Positions 45,569 to 58,930 are shown, counted from the stretch's first letter. The stretch: 64,000 nt of DNA from Dendrobium chrysotoxum (GCA_019925795.1 CM034310.1:14776764-14840763); one strand, 5' to 3'. Translations and numbers: made by a program. Notes: generated by a model not told the origin, from the letters alone.

Positions 45569-47056
45569 TATTGAAATCCAGGATCCCGAGCACTTAATTT
45601 TGATGGTGATAATTAATACTTATTGAATTTATATGGACTTCCTTTAAGAGTACAAATGTTTATCTTTGTCTATGAGCACTAATATTTCAGGTCAGATACA
45701 CACGGCTCAAGGTTGTTGGAGACTCAAACTAGGTAGAATAGGATATTGAAAAACTTGTTATTTTTATTTTCTTTATTTTTATTTTCTTGAGTCTACCACA
45801 AAAATATGTATGTAAAAGGAGCAACCATGCACACACACAGAGGGAGATTTATTTTCATGTAAAATTTTTTTTTATAAACTTATCGTACTGTACGATTTTT
45901 AATTGTACTGTACGATGGATCATTAATACTTAGGCTAACAGCTATTTCCAGATGATTAGATTTGTAACCTAATCGTACTGTACGATTATAATCGTACTGT
46001 ATGAATAGTGCAGTGCTGGACAATGGTCAGAGATGAAGTTGCTCGTCCCAAAGATCGTCCCACAGATTATCCTATACGAATAGTTGAAAATAACATGATC
46101 GTCCTGTATGATATGCCTATCGTACAGTATGATATGTATAGAATTTGAGAACTGTTCGTCTGTGCTCGTACTGAACGATGCAATATTTAAACTGATCGTA
46201 CTGTACGATTTTATATCGTACTGTACAAATAGAGACAAAAAAGTTAAAATTTTTAGGGTTTCTGAAGCCTGATTTAAAAAGAATTTTTAATTTTTCAATA
46301 GAGAGTTATTGATCTGTCTTCTTGCTGTGAGAGGCATTGATAGAGAAAGGGACTCTTGAGAGAGAAGTTTTCTTTGGGGAGATCCAGGGTTTGTGAGAGG
46401 AAGGTGAAGGTGAGCTTGAGCGTGAGGGAGAAGGAGTGTGAGGGGATCACATGGTGGCTCAAAGCTAGCTGTATGCTTTGCTCCTCTTGTGGCTTTGGGG
46501 AGTCTTGGGAAAGTTCTCTAGTGAAGAGAGGCTTCAAGATCAACATCATGAAGGTACTCTACCGTCTCCAGGAGGGAGAAAAGGAGAAGGTCCGCTGCCG
46601 TCACCAGGAGGGTGACATAGCGCTTGGTACTCCGCCACATCGGGGAAGGTGAAAGTGAGTCTTGTAAAGGCTTCTCCGCCTTGCTGTGGGAGCAAAAGGA
46701 GAGTCAACTTTTAGTAGTACAAATCCTGAAGTAGAGGACTCCGGGGAGTGGACGTAGGTCAAGTGACTGAACCACTATAAAAATCTCTGGTGTGCTTTTT
46801 CCTTTTTACCGCTCTTTACTTTTCACACATTTTATTTACAGTATTAATTACTTGGTGAAAATTTTTGATTTTGATATTGTATTATGAAATTCGCAAATTA
46901 TATCACCAATATCGCTGTTGTGAACGAGCTACTAGCTTCCGCATTCAAATTATTAAATTGCTATTTTAAAAATACAAAAAAATTAGAACTCCTATTTAGG
47001 TTTAAATTTTTAAAGTACCAATTCACCCCCACCTCTTGGTGCATCTTGTACTCTCA
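45569..47056 (+). repeat. 3' LTR of the copia element
   Basis: The 1488-bp LTR matches the 5' LTR apart from indels in the palindrome array and base changes. It ends TACTCTCA before TAATT. The palindrome array (45882-46229) is followed 44 bp later by TTTAAAAAG at 46273. Confidence 0.92.
45882..46229. repeat. Paired palindrome array in 3' LTR
   Basis: Pairs start at 45882/45902, 45972/45991, 46098/46119 and 46195/46215 (19-21 bp apart), with degenerate copies near 46054-46080. Several are perfect ATCGTACTGTACGAT. Confidence 0.9.
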
Positions 47057-47160
47057 TAATTCACTAAAAATCTCCCCCTGAGTGTGTGTGTGTAAGGTTA
47101 CCTAGCTAGGGGATCAATTACATTACATTTGACTCAAGAAAGGAAAAAAAATTCATATAC
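47057..47160 (-). mobile_element. SIRE-like LTR (family A) on the minus strand, right part
   Basis: Immediately after the copia element the minus-strand LTR resumes, with CCCTGAGTGTGTGTGTG and AAGGTTACCTAGCTAGGG matching the reverse complement of 59500-59550. Similarity stops near 47160, before the expected LTR start, so this end is deleted. Confidence 0.75.
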
Positions 47161-48519
47161 ATAATTAAACTAGGATCTTTAAAATTCATAATAAACTCAT
47201 TTTAAATCCAAAAAAATAAAAATAATATATCAAATTGCTCATAATTAAAATCAAAATAGATTCATGTAAATCAAAAAGTCAACATTTGGGTCAAATTAGT
47301 TCATAAAATGCATTAAACTTGTAAAATTCATAACTAATTTCCGAAAAATGCAAATTTAGTAAATCAAAGGCATTAGATTCATCATTGGGTCTAGTATTTT
47401 TGAAAATTATAAAAAATTTTAGAAATTAATGTAAATTAAAAAGTCCAGAAATAGACCCAATATTTAAATACATTAAAATATTCATTAACTATAAAAAATC
47501 ATTAAATCTTTAAAATATATGTAAATCATCAATATAATGGAATTAAATTAGTAAACAACATTAAATAAACAACAAATATTCCTGTTATTGAAGTTTTTAG
47601 GCTGACTATCTCGATTTGTGTGGCTACATTTCTTAAGGAGGCGCTGGGTCCTCATGTTTGTTGTGACAACACCATAAATGAATTTGACAGAATGTAAACA
47701 CTAAAATATAAACTTAAATAAATATGTAAATAATAAATTAAATTCAAATAAAATTTTTTGATAAAACATGTAAATTTTACAACTTTTCATACCCTTATGC
47801 TTGATTTCTTTCAGGAAGACAAATGTAAATTAGATTGAGAAGCTTTAAGGAACAAAATACTTAATTAAAATGAAGGACTCTACCCTATCCATCTACCCCA
47901 ATTTGGATGGTTGGTAGTATTACAAATATTAGCTTAGGACTTGCTAATCAATGACTTCTGGCATTTAGAAGTTGTTGAATGTATGTTCTTTAAAACCTAA
48001 TGTTAAATAACTTCAATAATCAAAATATCCTGAAAAGAAATTTAAAATTTATAAATTATTAAAACTTGAACTCAAATCACCCTTTAAAGACCTTGAACAA
48101 ATAATTTCATTTATAGATAATTTTAAACCAATAAAGCCTAAGAAATATCAAAGCCATACAACCTTTCTACAAAAACATAGATGATTTGTTAGGACAACCA
48201 ATTCTGGCTAAGGCTAGACCGGTGGTGTGATTTGATTATTAGGTACTTTGCTTGGAGAGTAGCTTATATATATTTATTTACTTTTATGCCCATCATGGGC
48301 AAGATAGATGTGTCCTTATTTTGCTCAGAGAATGCTACGCTTTTTCTTTGGTATAGAGCCGCTATACTGCTGAGATTTCTTATGGTTAGAAAATTTAGTT
48401 ATGTAAATTAAATAAAATAAAATTTAGTGTTCTTAGTGAATCTTCTTGCTTGTGTCATTTGAACTTAAAGTTAAAATTACTCATCTTGAGTCATAAATTT
48501 TAGAGTTTAATTCTTCCTT
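47161..48519. repeat. AT-rich gypsy-type repeat without recognisable coding
   Basis: The 47330-47430 part carries the same TTCATAACTAATT..GAAAAATGCAAATT unit as 26050 and 63780. The 47640-47680 part matches the reverse complement of about 33320. From 47700 to 48519 I recognise nothing, except that it lies just downstream of the minus-strand Tat reverse transcriptase. Confidence 0.4.
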
Positions 48520-49420
48520 TAATATCTTAGTATAGAGCTTAGCCATCCACAAAGCATTCAACTTGCTCATTAATGAGGTCATCAAAAATGAAAGCCATGG
48601 CATATTAATAGGTGGCTCTAGCATTCTTAAGGCTGACAAGCATTACCTTATAACAATACTCACTAATAAGGGTGCGAAAGATAGTAAACTTCTTATCTTC
48701 AGGGGATATCTCTATTTGATTGTAGCTAAATGAATCAGCCATGAAGGAGAATATATTATGATATGAAGCAATATTAACCATGAGCTTGGAAATGGGAAGG
48801 GGAAAATGATCTTATGGATATGCCATTTTTGAATCATGGAAATCGATGCAAACATGAATCTGACTGCTCTTCTTCCAGATTGGAACAACATTAGTAAGCT
48901 TAATATAATACTTCTCTTCATGAATAAAGTCAGCCTCTATAAGCTTCTTAGTTTTAGTGATCACCCAATCTCATCTAGCACGATGGTTGTTTAATAGGGA
49001 CTATATCAGACTGAATAGCTAACTTATAGACTGCTACTTCTGGATTTAAACCAAGTATCTCAGTATTATTCTAGGCAAAGCAATCTCTAAACTTAGATAT
49101 AAGTTCAATATACTGCTGGGCTTCTAATTTAGATAATAAAGCACAATAGATTATAGGTCGAGGATTTGAATCTATGCCCAAATTAACTTCATGTAATTCA
49201 TCAATAGTAGAGTTAGTACCATATTTGAATTCACATAGAGCATTAAGTACCCTATCCTTAACATCATCTGAGTTTTCATCATTGGAGATAGAGACAACTC
49301 GATATGAATGAGAGATAATGTAAATATTGGCAGAAGGATAATGATCTTTCTGAAAATAGTCCAAGCTCTATTGAGTTTGAGGTAGATCAGTTTACCAAAT
49401 ATGGTCTTACTATAGAGCTT
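48520..49420 (-). pseudogene. Tat-lineage gypsy pol fragment (reverse transcriptase and upstream linker)
   Basis: Minus-strand frames encode a linker with PRPIIYCALLSKLEAQQYIELISKF (about 49180-49075). This is followed by a reverse transcriptase start with KLIEADFI, SQIHVCIDFHDS and FPLPI, then SPEDKKFT and ECFVDG, the decayed catalytic YVDD region (about 49000-48530). The order and wording match the Tat/Ogre lineage. Stops and frameshifts are frequent, and the rest of RT, RNase H and integrase are absent. Confidence 0.75.
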
Positions 49421-51242
49421 ATTCGTAAGAGCAAGTCAAAGGGATAACACCGTACTCAATATAGCTATGCACAAAAGAGGAATGGTAGAGCGAAACATGT
49501 GCGATCTCATCAGGATAATGGATTCCATGTGACTCATTATGCCAGGACCCTTTGGGACACATACTTTGAAATAATGACATATGCCCACTAGGTTATAGTG
49601 CAATATAGAAAGTGTACAACTCATGTACATAGTGTTTATTAGAGTGTAGCGGGCTACATACACTGGTGGAAGGTGCAGGAGGATTTTGACGGCTGGATCC
49701 CTCAACCCTTATCTATACATCTGACAAGAAAGTGATTATTGATCGGTAGTCTGACATCTGATATCCATGTCATCATTTTAGCCACCATAAATGACTCGGT
49801 TGCTATGAAGTATCAGATCACTATGGAATTTAGAATAGGAACTAGAGATATCAATGCTAAAGGCTAGTGAGGGAGCTAAATGATGAGGAGTATTGATCAT
49901 CTCATCACAGAGGAATCTCACTCGATAGTCAAAGAGGTAGTGTAACAACCTAGAGGAGGAAGAATTCTAATATTGATGTTCTTTATGGGAGTGGTTGAAT
50001 CTCTACCCCAGCCTCTGCCATGTCTTCCCCAACCTTTACTAGTAGGAACACCATGCCCTACTACAAATTGAAAGGATGATCCAATATGATATGTAGTGAA
50101 AACATCTACCTTAGTATAAACCTATAATGGACCCTATACTAGTGGTTGTATAAGACCCTATGTGAATGACTGCACAAGACCCTGTACAAAACTTGTAAGT
50201 CTCACTATCTACTCTACAGTAGGGGGTCTATGAATCTTTTAAGAAATATAATGCTTGATGTCATCATAAATAGAGATCCCATGCATGGTAAAAGATTGGG
50301 TATCCCCAAGGATGGAATACTCTACATCATTTCTCATATACTTCATTCATTATTGCAATGTAAAGGGAACCATCCCATTCTCATGAATCTAAGGCCTTCT
50401 TAAAAGAGCCTTGTACAATATATCTACCTTAATAATATGAAATTTTATTTTAGTTCAAAGATCTCCAAACTACAAAGGCAGGGTAATAAACCCTAAAGCA
50501 TACTTGTCTTGATAATTTAAACACTTAAATATGATCTTATCTGAGGTAAGCTTCAAGTGACCAAGGGAGAGACTTTCTAGAGTATAATAATTAAGGATAT
50601 TAATTAAAGCTTTTTTTTTTCAATGAGGATCATGTTTAACTCATGACCATTAACTTCAACAGTAACATATAAGGGACAGTTATGCTTAGAGGTCCTTAAG
50701 AGAAGGTTCTAATTTGAGAAGGTGATTCTTAATAAACTTAATGGAAAAGAAGGCTTGATAAGACTCTAGCTCTAGCAAAGCTTTCACCAAAGTCTCCCTC
50801 AAGTCAGAAGACATCATCAATGCATCATAAACACCGAGAAGGAAATGAATCTTCCTCAAATGAATCAACATATTGTAATTAACATCCAACCGAGGGCCCT
50901 TTCCCTTCTCCTTAGTCTGTACTTAAGAAGAAAGGGTAGGATCTTCCTGTCACGTAATGATATTTTTAACTTTTTTTATTATTCTTATCCATTTTGAGAA
51001 GAGGAACCTTTTTTGAATGCAACTGGATCTCCTACACCCAGTCACACTCAATAGAAGATTCATTTATTTTAGGGGTCAAGGCTTGTATTAGCTTTATAGT
51101 GAGTGACTGGGGCACGTCCTTAGACTCATCTCCAAAGTCCATATAACAATCACTCTCAGGGAAGATAAATATAGGTTCTTCTTTACGTTCAACCTCTTCT
51201 TCATTTTTGAAGGATTATCATCATTATTAGAGATATATAAAA
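49421..51242 (-). pseudogene. Tat-lineage gag-pol remnant, middle part
   Basis: Frames on the minus strand keep parts of the Tat gag-protease region. The clearest is MLIHLRKIHFLLGVYDALMMSSDLRETLVKALLE (about 50880-50770). Most of the rest is too broken to assign residue by residue. Confidence 0.5.
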
Positions 51243-52668
51243 TATGAGAAGAGGAAGTACTAGAAAGAGTAGAGCTAGAAGGACCAAGAGATCAAAAGTA
51301 GTCAGAATCATCTTCTTTCATTGATTCATCATCAATAGGATGGGTATAAAATCCTTCAGCATAAGTGCTGGAAGAGGTCCCATCTTGCCTTCTGAAGTCA
51401 TTACAAAATTGTACTCTTTATATGTTTTCTTTTTACATAAAAGTAAGGAAATGTGCTCAGTATGCACTTCAATGAAAGAAGGAATAGAAACATGTACAGT
51501 ATCTGAATTGATAACTACTAACTTGGCCTGTGAAGGCCTCGCCTCCATTATCTCTAAAATCTATATTGTCTTTCTGATTATACCCCTTATCTTACAAGAG
51601 AGTGCAAACTGCCGCTCTCACCCATAACTAAGGGGTGTACTATTATCACTACTCTTACTATCACACTAATAGGAATCTATAATCACTTGAACAATTTGAG
51701 CCACCTTGCTTTGATACTGTACTAAATCAATATCCTACAGATGAATTTCTCCACTATCCATGAGGCTCTCCACCTTGTCCTTGACAATCCTCAAGAATAT
51801 GCTTAATATGTTGGTGGTATGGCTAATATAATACATATTCTATTTGACCCTTTTCTTCTACTCTCTTATTAGGTGGAAATATTAGAATATTTTTATTGAT
51901 AAGGAATTTAAAGATTTTTTATATACATTCCCTCTTAAAGGAAAAGCATATGAAAAATTTGTAAAACATGAGAAGAGGAAGCACTAGAAAGAGTAGAGCT
52001 AGAAGGACCAAGAGAACAAAATTAGTTAGAACCATCTTTTTCCATGAATTCATCATCAATAGGAAGGGGTATAAAATCCTTCAGCATAAGTGCTGGAAGA
52101 GATCCCTTTTTTCCTTATGAAGTCATTACAAAATTTTTCTCTCTCATACATTATACATTTTCTTTTTCATAAAAGTAAATGTGCTTAAGCACTACAATGA
52201 AAGAAGGATGAGAAACATGTAAAATATCCGAACTAATAACTGCTGACTTGGCCTATGCAAGTCTCCCCTCAATTACCTCTGAAATTTATTCTATTTATTT
52301 TATTATAACCCTTATCTTGCAAGAGAGTACAAGCTGCCATTCTCCCCCAAAACTAAGGGGTACACTATTATGACTACTCTGACTATTACAGTGACAGGAA
52401 TCTATAATCACTTGAATAATTTGAGCCACCTTGCCTCAAGACTATACTAAATCGCTGTCCTATAAATGAATTTTCCCACTAGCCATGAGGCTCTCCACCT
52501 TATCCTTAACAATCCTCAAGAATATGCTTAATATGTCGGTGGTATGGCTAACATAATGGATATTTTGTTTGTCCCTCTTCTTCTACTCTCTTATTAAATG
52601 GAAATGTCTGGATATGTTTCTTAATAAGGAATTTAAAGATTTTTTATATACTTTACCTCTTAAAGGGA
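51243..52668 (-). repeat. Tandem duplication, period about 724 bp, inside the Tat remnant
   Basis: AGAAGAGGAAG.ACTAGAAAGAG at about 51247 recurs at about 51971. CAATCCTCAAGAATATGCTT and CCTCTTAAAGG recur about 725 bp apart. Copy 1 ends near 51941 and copy 2 spans about 51967-52668. The copies are clearly diverged, with many base changes and short indels, so the duplication is older than the one at 26.6 kb. Confidence 0.85.
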
Positions 52669-53345
52669 TATTCCATGCTAAGCTTCTCTTATAAAAACTG
52701 CAAACTCTTTGGAGTTCTGTAGGGGGTGTAGGCTGCAGCTGGACCTATAGCTGTGATTGAAACTAAATCAGTGGCTATATCTATGGCTGTGGCTATACCT
52801 GTGGCCATGATAATGGCCATTGTGGTACTGAACTGACCATAGACCTCTTGCCCCTACATTGAGACTTAAAGGTATTATAAACTAAAACTTTCCTGGGAGG
52901 TGGTGCCCCTTAAAACTCCTACCTTTGAGGTTATGTGGAGGTTGACTCTCAAACTTAGGAGGGACCGTGGTGGGCTTGCTGTCCTGGAAACTTATGACCT
53001 TGGTCAATAACTTCTGAAATGTTCAAATACAAAAACCCTTTAGATATGGAATGATAGGACTATCAATATCTTTTAGCAAGCTAAACTACATACTGCTCGT
53101 ACAAGTGAGACTCACAATGAAGGTTAAGATTCCTTCAACTAACAATAAAGTTAGGTAGAGACTCATGGGGGTCCTGCCTGGTAACTACTAACGCATAAAC
53201 TATAACCTGGTACTTGGTACTGCTAAACATCTGAATGAATATATACTCAAGCTCTACAAATATGCTTACTAAATTATTGGAGAGATCAACATACCACTCA
53301 AATGCCATTCTAATCATGCTACTAATAAACAGTGTGGGCATAAGT
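52669..53345 (-). pseudogene. Tat-lineage gag fragment
   Basis: The frame 53341-53135 encodes the retrotransposon gag core with AFEWYVDLSNN and YQVIVYALVVTRQDPHESLPNFIV. Downstream pieces include ISEVIDQGHKFPGQ (about 52990). Next comes a His/Tyr-rich low-complexity part (about 52840-52720, GGCTATAGCTGTGG-type repeats on the plus strand) and a PLQNSKEF segment, all typical of Tat gag. The N-terminal end is cut off near 53350 by the Tekay LTR block. Confidence 0.7.
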
Positions 53346-53489
53346 GCATCATTCCCTCCAATATTGTAATATAGGGTTTATTAACAAGCCAATTGTTGCC
53401 TGGGGTTCCTCGACCCATAAAACTATCGAAAATGAGGAGGGAAAAATGGGGTGATATGTTACCTGCTTATACTTTATCCGGTAAGGATG

Positions 53490-55168
53490 TGTCAGAACCC
53501 GACTCAATATGACCCGATACCACATAAGTCATACCATGTCCAATTATGACAAGACTGACCCCAATTTCGGGTTAGAGGAGTGCTGAAACAACACTTCTAA
53601 TTTATATACTATACAGAGCCGCTGTTAAATGCATTATAAGAGAAAGACTAATGAATCTAAAATTTATTTTCTATATATGATCCAAAATATACAATTTGAA
53701 GGATATCTACAATAGCGCTTGGCAAGAGAGAGAATAATAAAATAAAAGTCAAGCCTTAAAAAAATTAAAACAAACCAAAACATACCTACAGTACAGATCA
53801 TATTTTGCTATCTAAACTACTCAGCTTGCTTATTACCCTTCCCCGGGCTTGAAGATAAAAGCAAAACTTGGGATGAGCCAACACTGCTTAATAGGCTATC
53901 GTAGCATAAAATATAAATTAATAACTAATATTTAAAAAAACTCTAAACTTAATCATTTATTGAAATTAAATACAATTAAATAAATATAAAAATTAGTAAA
54001 ATTATAAACAAACAGTTCATAATGTTTATCAGAATAGATCTTAAGCCTAAATTTTTATATATTTGCCAAAATCTCACCTCAGCACCTACTGGCACTGACA
54101 TAATAGAATCCCATCTCGATCATCCACTAGCGCCAGCATCACAGCACTTTAGTAATTGAATCCATCTCGGTCGCCCATTAGCTTCGGCAATACAGTACAT
54201 TTTTTTGATGTATTTCATTAATTAAAGCATAATTACACTTAATTTAAAAATTACCAAAATGACCTAACGGTAGATAGCAAAAATACTGCTAAGCAAAAAT
54301 TTAAATTTCAAAATATAACCAAATTATCTTTAATAGTATAAAACAACATTCTGAAATTTTAATTGAATTGAAGCACTATTTTTAGAAGTTAAAATAAATT
54401 TTTGAGTAAAAAAATTACTATTTTTTCAAAATCACACGATAAAAAATTTTCAGAATATACTCAAAATATTCATAATCTCAATCTCTATAACATATAAAAC
54501 GTTATATGATAAAAGTTTTACCAAAATAAAGTTATCCTTTTTTTTGTTACAAAATATAAATTTGATCAGAAAAATACCAAATTATTAAAAACTTTAATAG
54601 ACAAATGAAATATACCTCAAGATGAGTAAATTTCCCAACTTGGTCGACGAACAAAAACTACTATACAGCTGCCAAACCTAGCTTCCTTTTTTCTCTTTTT
54701 TCTTTTTCTTCTAAATTGTCATTTTTGTCTCTATTGAGCCGAATGGACAGAATGAGTTAATGGCTTAAGATAAAATGATTAAGTGCTTAAAAGAAAATAG
54801 TTTAATAACTTAAGTGCTTTTTTATTTTTTAATAACATAATAATATTATAATCAATTTTAATATAAAATCCATAAAAATTATTGAAAAATCTCCATAAAA
54901 TAGCTCATTTTATTTAAAAATTTTTGGTGAAATCAATTTACAAAATGGACACTTGATGGTCCCAAAACTCTCACTTGTACCTTTAGATGCCAATTTCTTA
55001 TGGATTTTCACGAGTGCCTAAAAATTATGAAAAATTGATAACACTAAAACACCATAATATATATGTTATGATGATGACGGTTTGTGATTTAGACTTATAA
55101 TGGCTCATAAATAAATTCTTGACTATTATAGGTAACAATATATTTTTCAAAATTTTAAGTTATAAAAA
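53490..55168 (-). repeat. 3' LTR of the minus-strand Tekay-type element
   Basis: On the plus strand it starts TGTCAGAACCC, the mirror of a GGGTTCTGACA LTR end. Its other end abuts a purine tract (AAGTGGATGGA on the minus strand, about 55169-55180) and the chromodomain. It is about 1.68 kb. The related LTR at 30060-32345 aligns over much of its length. Confidence 0.65.
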
Positions 55169-55199
55169 TCCATCCACTTAAAAAATGTCATCCTTGACA

Positions 55200-58100
55200 T
55201 TCCCAGATCAAAATAAATCAAAATAAATTTGGATAACGCTGTATCTTCTCAAATTCCTTCTCCTAAATGGCCTCTCTAGTGGTCCTATGCTTCTAGTGCA
55301 CCTTGACCATCGTAATCTATTTGCTCTTCAATTTCCTAACATCGTATGTCAAAATCCTATCTGACTCTTCTCTATAATATAGGTTCGGATGAACCTCCTC
55401 ATCATCTATAGATAATCATTTTCTAGAATCAAATACCCACTTCATCAATAAAGAAACATGAAATATGCTATGTACATTGGAAATATAACATGTAAGTAGA
55501 ATTACCAATCCTCTCAACAATCTCAAAATGTCTATTATACCTTGGACTCATCTTACTGATTCTTTTAAATCTACTAGCACCTTTCATTGGGCTAACTTTG
55601 ACATAAATAAAATCACTAACCTAAATTTCACTAACCTATGTTTCTAATTATAACACTTCAATTTCTTATTTTGTGTAGCTCTTAATCTTTCTATGATCAG
55701 ATGGATCTTTGCTATAATGTCATCTTCAAAAGTAGGTCCTATCACATGTCTGACACACACCTCTGTCAAAGTTAAAGGGGTCCTACACTTCCTACCATAC
55801 AGGGCTTCATAAGGAGCCATGTCTATGCTAGAATGATAATTATTATTATATATAAACTCTGTCAATGGGAAATAAACCTCCCAACTATCGCCAAAGTTTA
55901 AAACATAGAGTCTCAAAAGAACTTCTAGTACTTAAAAAGTCACACTGAAGTGTAATTTTGTACCCATTCCCTTCTGAATACCTCTCAATAACCTAGAGAT
56001 AAACTGTCCATCATGGTCAGATACAATCACCATCGACACACCATGTAATTTGATAATATCCTTCACATATATATGTACTAACCTGTTAACCAGATCATTC
56101 TGTTTGATCAAAATGAAATATGCTGACTTTGTTAAATGATCAACTAGAACCCAGATGGCATCATACCCCTATCTAGATCTAAAAAAACCCATAGCAAAGT
56201 CCATCATCACCTCTTTCCATTTTCACTCTGGAATATATAACGATTGCAGAAGACCACTTGGTCATTGATGCTCTACCTTCACTAACTGATAGGCCTCACT
56301 CTTTGAAATAAACTCAACTAAGTCCTTCAATCCAATTCACCAGAACATACCTTTCAAATCTACATATATCTTACTTCTTTATGGATAAATAGTGTAGACC
56401 AAGTAATGTGCATCATGAAGGATCTAAGCTCTTAGATCACCAATAAAAGGAACCCATAATCTATCCTTGTAGAAAATGACTCCATAATCAAATAAGGAGA
56501 TTGCAGGTATCTCAACAGCCTTAATCTAATCATTCAACTTCAGATACTCTATATCTGATTTATGAGCTTCTTAAAATTTTTTCTGTATAGTAGGCTGAAT
56601 AATCATCTATGCTAATAAATCCATATATGTATCAGTAGATACCACCTATATCTCTAGTTTCTCTAGATATCGAATAAGAAATTCTATAGAAGAAGCAACA
56701 AAAGAGAAGTACCTGAAGACTTCGTACTCAAAGTATTTGCTACTACATTCGTCTTACAAGGCTAATATTTAATAGATAAATCATAATCTTTAATTAGCTC
56801 TAACCACCTTCTCTACCTCAAATTCAAATCCTTATGAGTAAAAATCTACTTGAAGGTCTGGTGGTCAATAAAAATCTTCATCTGACTTCGTATGAGTAAT
56901 GCCTCCAAATCTTCAATATAAATATAACAACAACTAACTCCAAATCATGTGTCAGGTAGTTCCACTCATGTGGATTCAACTATTGAGATACATATGCAAT
57001 AACTCTACTGTGTTGCATCAGCATGCATCCCAAACCTCTCAATGATGCATCACTGAAAAGATGAAGCCCCTTTATACCTAAATGAATGGTTAAAATAAGA
57101 GTTGAAGTCAAACAATCCTTCAACAGTTGAAAACTCTCCTCACACTATGGAGTCCATATAAAGGCTACTAACCTCTGAGTCAATCTTGTCAAAGGTAAAG
57201 AAATGTGAGAAAACCCCTTAATAAACTTTTGATAAAAGTCAACCTACGAAACTATGAACCTCTAAAACTATAGTAGGCCTTGGCCCATCAGAAATAGCCT
57301 GAATCTTTTGGAGATCTATTGAAATGCCTGTACTACTTATTATAGGCCCTAGAAATAAAATGCTCCTTAGCCAAAACTCACACTTCAAGAACTTAGCATA
57401 TAACTGATGCTGTCTTAGAATCTCCATAATAATTTTCATGTGTGTTGCATGCTCCTTGTCAAATTTAGAATAAATAAGAATATCATCTATAAAGATGATC
57501 ACAAACTAGTCCAAACACTTATTGAAAATCCTTTTCATCAAATCCATGAAGACTGCTAGGGAATTAGTCACTCTAAATGGTATGCTTAAAAACTTATAAT
57601 GTATGTACATCATATTAAATGCAATCTTAGCCTTATCCTCTACCCTTACCTTCAACTGATGATAACTAGATTATAGATCAATCTTCGAAAATGTTGAACA
57701 TCCAGTCAGCTGATCAAATAAGTCATCAATTCTAGGAAAATAATTCTTATTTTTTATAGTGACTTTGTTTAACTCTCTGTAATCAATATACATACATATT
57801 ATACAGTCTTTTTTCTTCATAAATAGAATAGGTGCTCCCCACGGAGACACACTAGGATGGATAAATCCCCTGTCAAATAATTCCTGAAGTTGAACTTCAA
57901 CTCTTGAAGCTCCTTCAGTGCCATCCATATAGAGCTTTAGAGATTATAGTAGTATTTGGAAAAAGATGGATACAAAACTCTATCTCTCTGTTTGGCTATA
58001 AAGTCACTAATTCTTTAGAGAAGATATCTAGAAACTTTTGAACTATAGGGACATTACTCAAAGAATCCAAAGAGAGTCTCACATCTCTAATAGATGCTAA

Positions 58101-58930
58101 AAATATTATCCTAACAAAGACACCTCTAATTCCTTAAAATATAAGGCTCTCATAATTCTAATACAAAGTCACTTTCTTCTTTAAGTAGTTAATTTAATCC
58201 CCATATCAACTCATCCAGTCCATATCCAAAATTACATCAAATGTAAAAATAGGTAATAAAATTAAACCAGATCTCCAAACTCTATCAGAAAACTCCAAAT
58301 CATAAAAAAACCTACTAGCTACCATTTTATCTCCCTTAAGTAAAACCACAAACAAAGAAGCTTGTAATAATACGAAAGGCAAATTGAGGGAATAGAAATA
58401 TTGCTCAGACATAAAAAATGGCTAGCACCAGAATTGAATAAAGTATGATAAGGAGATGCAAAAATATAAGAAGCCCCTATCATAACATTTGGAACTTGTT
58501 GGCCTCTTGCTGTGTCATACTGTAAACTCGTGGATGTACTGGAGTCAAAGCAACAAAATTGCTTGCACCTCATGAACCCCCAAAAGGTTGGCCCTGTGAT
58601 ACCGAACCAACATCTTGGCTACCAAAAGCCTCAAAATATGGTCAAGGTGGTACTGCACTCAGCCTACCCATGGTCAGCTTTATAGAGCCTCTGAAATCAA
58701 AACATCTATCAAAATCACTTTATGGACACTCATCATTCATGTGTCCAAACTGACCTCAATAAAAATATCTACCTGATACTTTGTAACACTAATAACTGTG
58801 ACTTTTACCACACTACTGACATAATAGGGCCTCACTCACTGAACCCTTAGAACTGGTAACACTACCTCTATCTAATCCAGAAGAAATTGCTATTGAATGT
58901 CCCCTCCTTTTGTTGATCTCATTTTTGTAT
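55200..58930 (-). pseudogene. Tekay-type chromovirus pol, 5'-truncated and broken
   Basis: In minus-strand order, a worn CCHC knuckle and gag tail lie near 58760-58700, and protease follows with HTLFNSGASHF (the catalytic D reads N) and FDVILDMDWMS (58530-58206). Reverse transcriptase has LQELFDRGFIHPSVSPWGAP and YIDYRELNKVTIKN (57928-57671), and FIDDILIYSK at 57502-57470. RNase H has RRWLELIKDYD (about 56800), then integrase (56420-55644, with YNNNYHSSIDMAPYEALYGRKC). A chromodomain (about 55430-55200) ends the series. Stops and frameshifts occur throughout. Most of gag and the 5' LTR are missing. Confidence 0.85.

Larger units (their letters stand above)
36724..47061 (+). mobile_element. 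SIRE/Maximus-type Ty1/copia retrotransposon, nearly complete
   Basis: The element spans 36729-47056 (10.3 kb). It has two LTRs, a primer site, gag, PR-IN-RT-RH in copia order, a non-coding spacer, an extra ORF, and a polypurine tract. Identical TAATT copies at 36724-36728 and 47057-47061 are its target duplication. Both LTR starts read T(T/A)TTGAAATC, each one change from the canonical TGTTGAAATC. Gag-pol has many nonsense and frameshift changes, so the copy is not autonomous. Confidence 0.95.
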
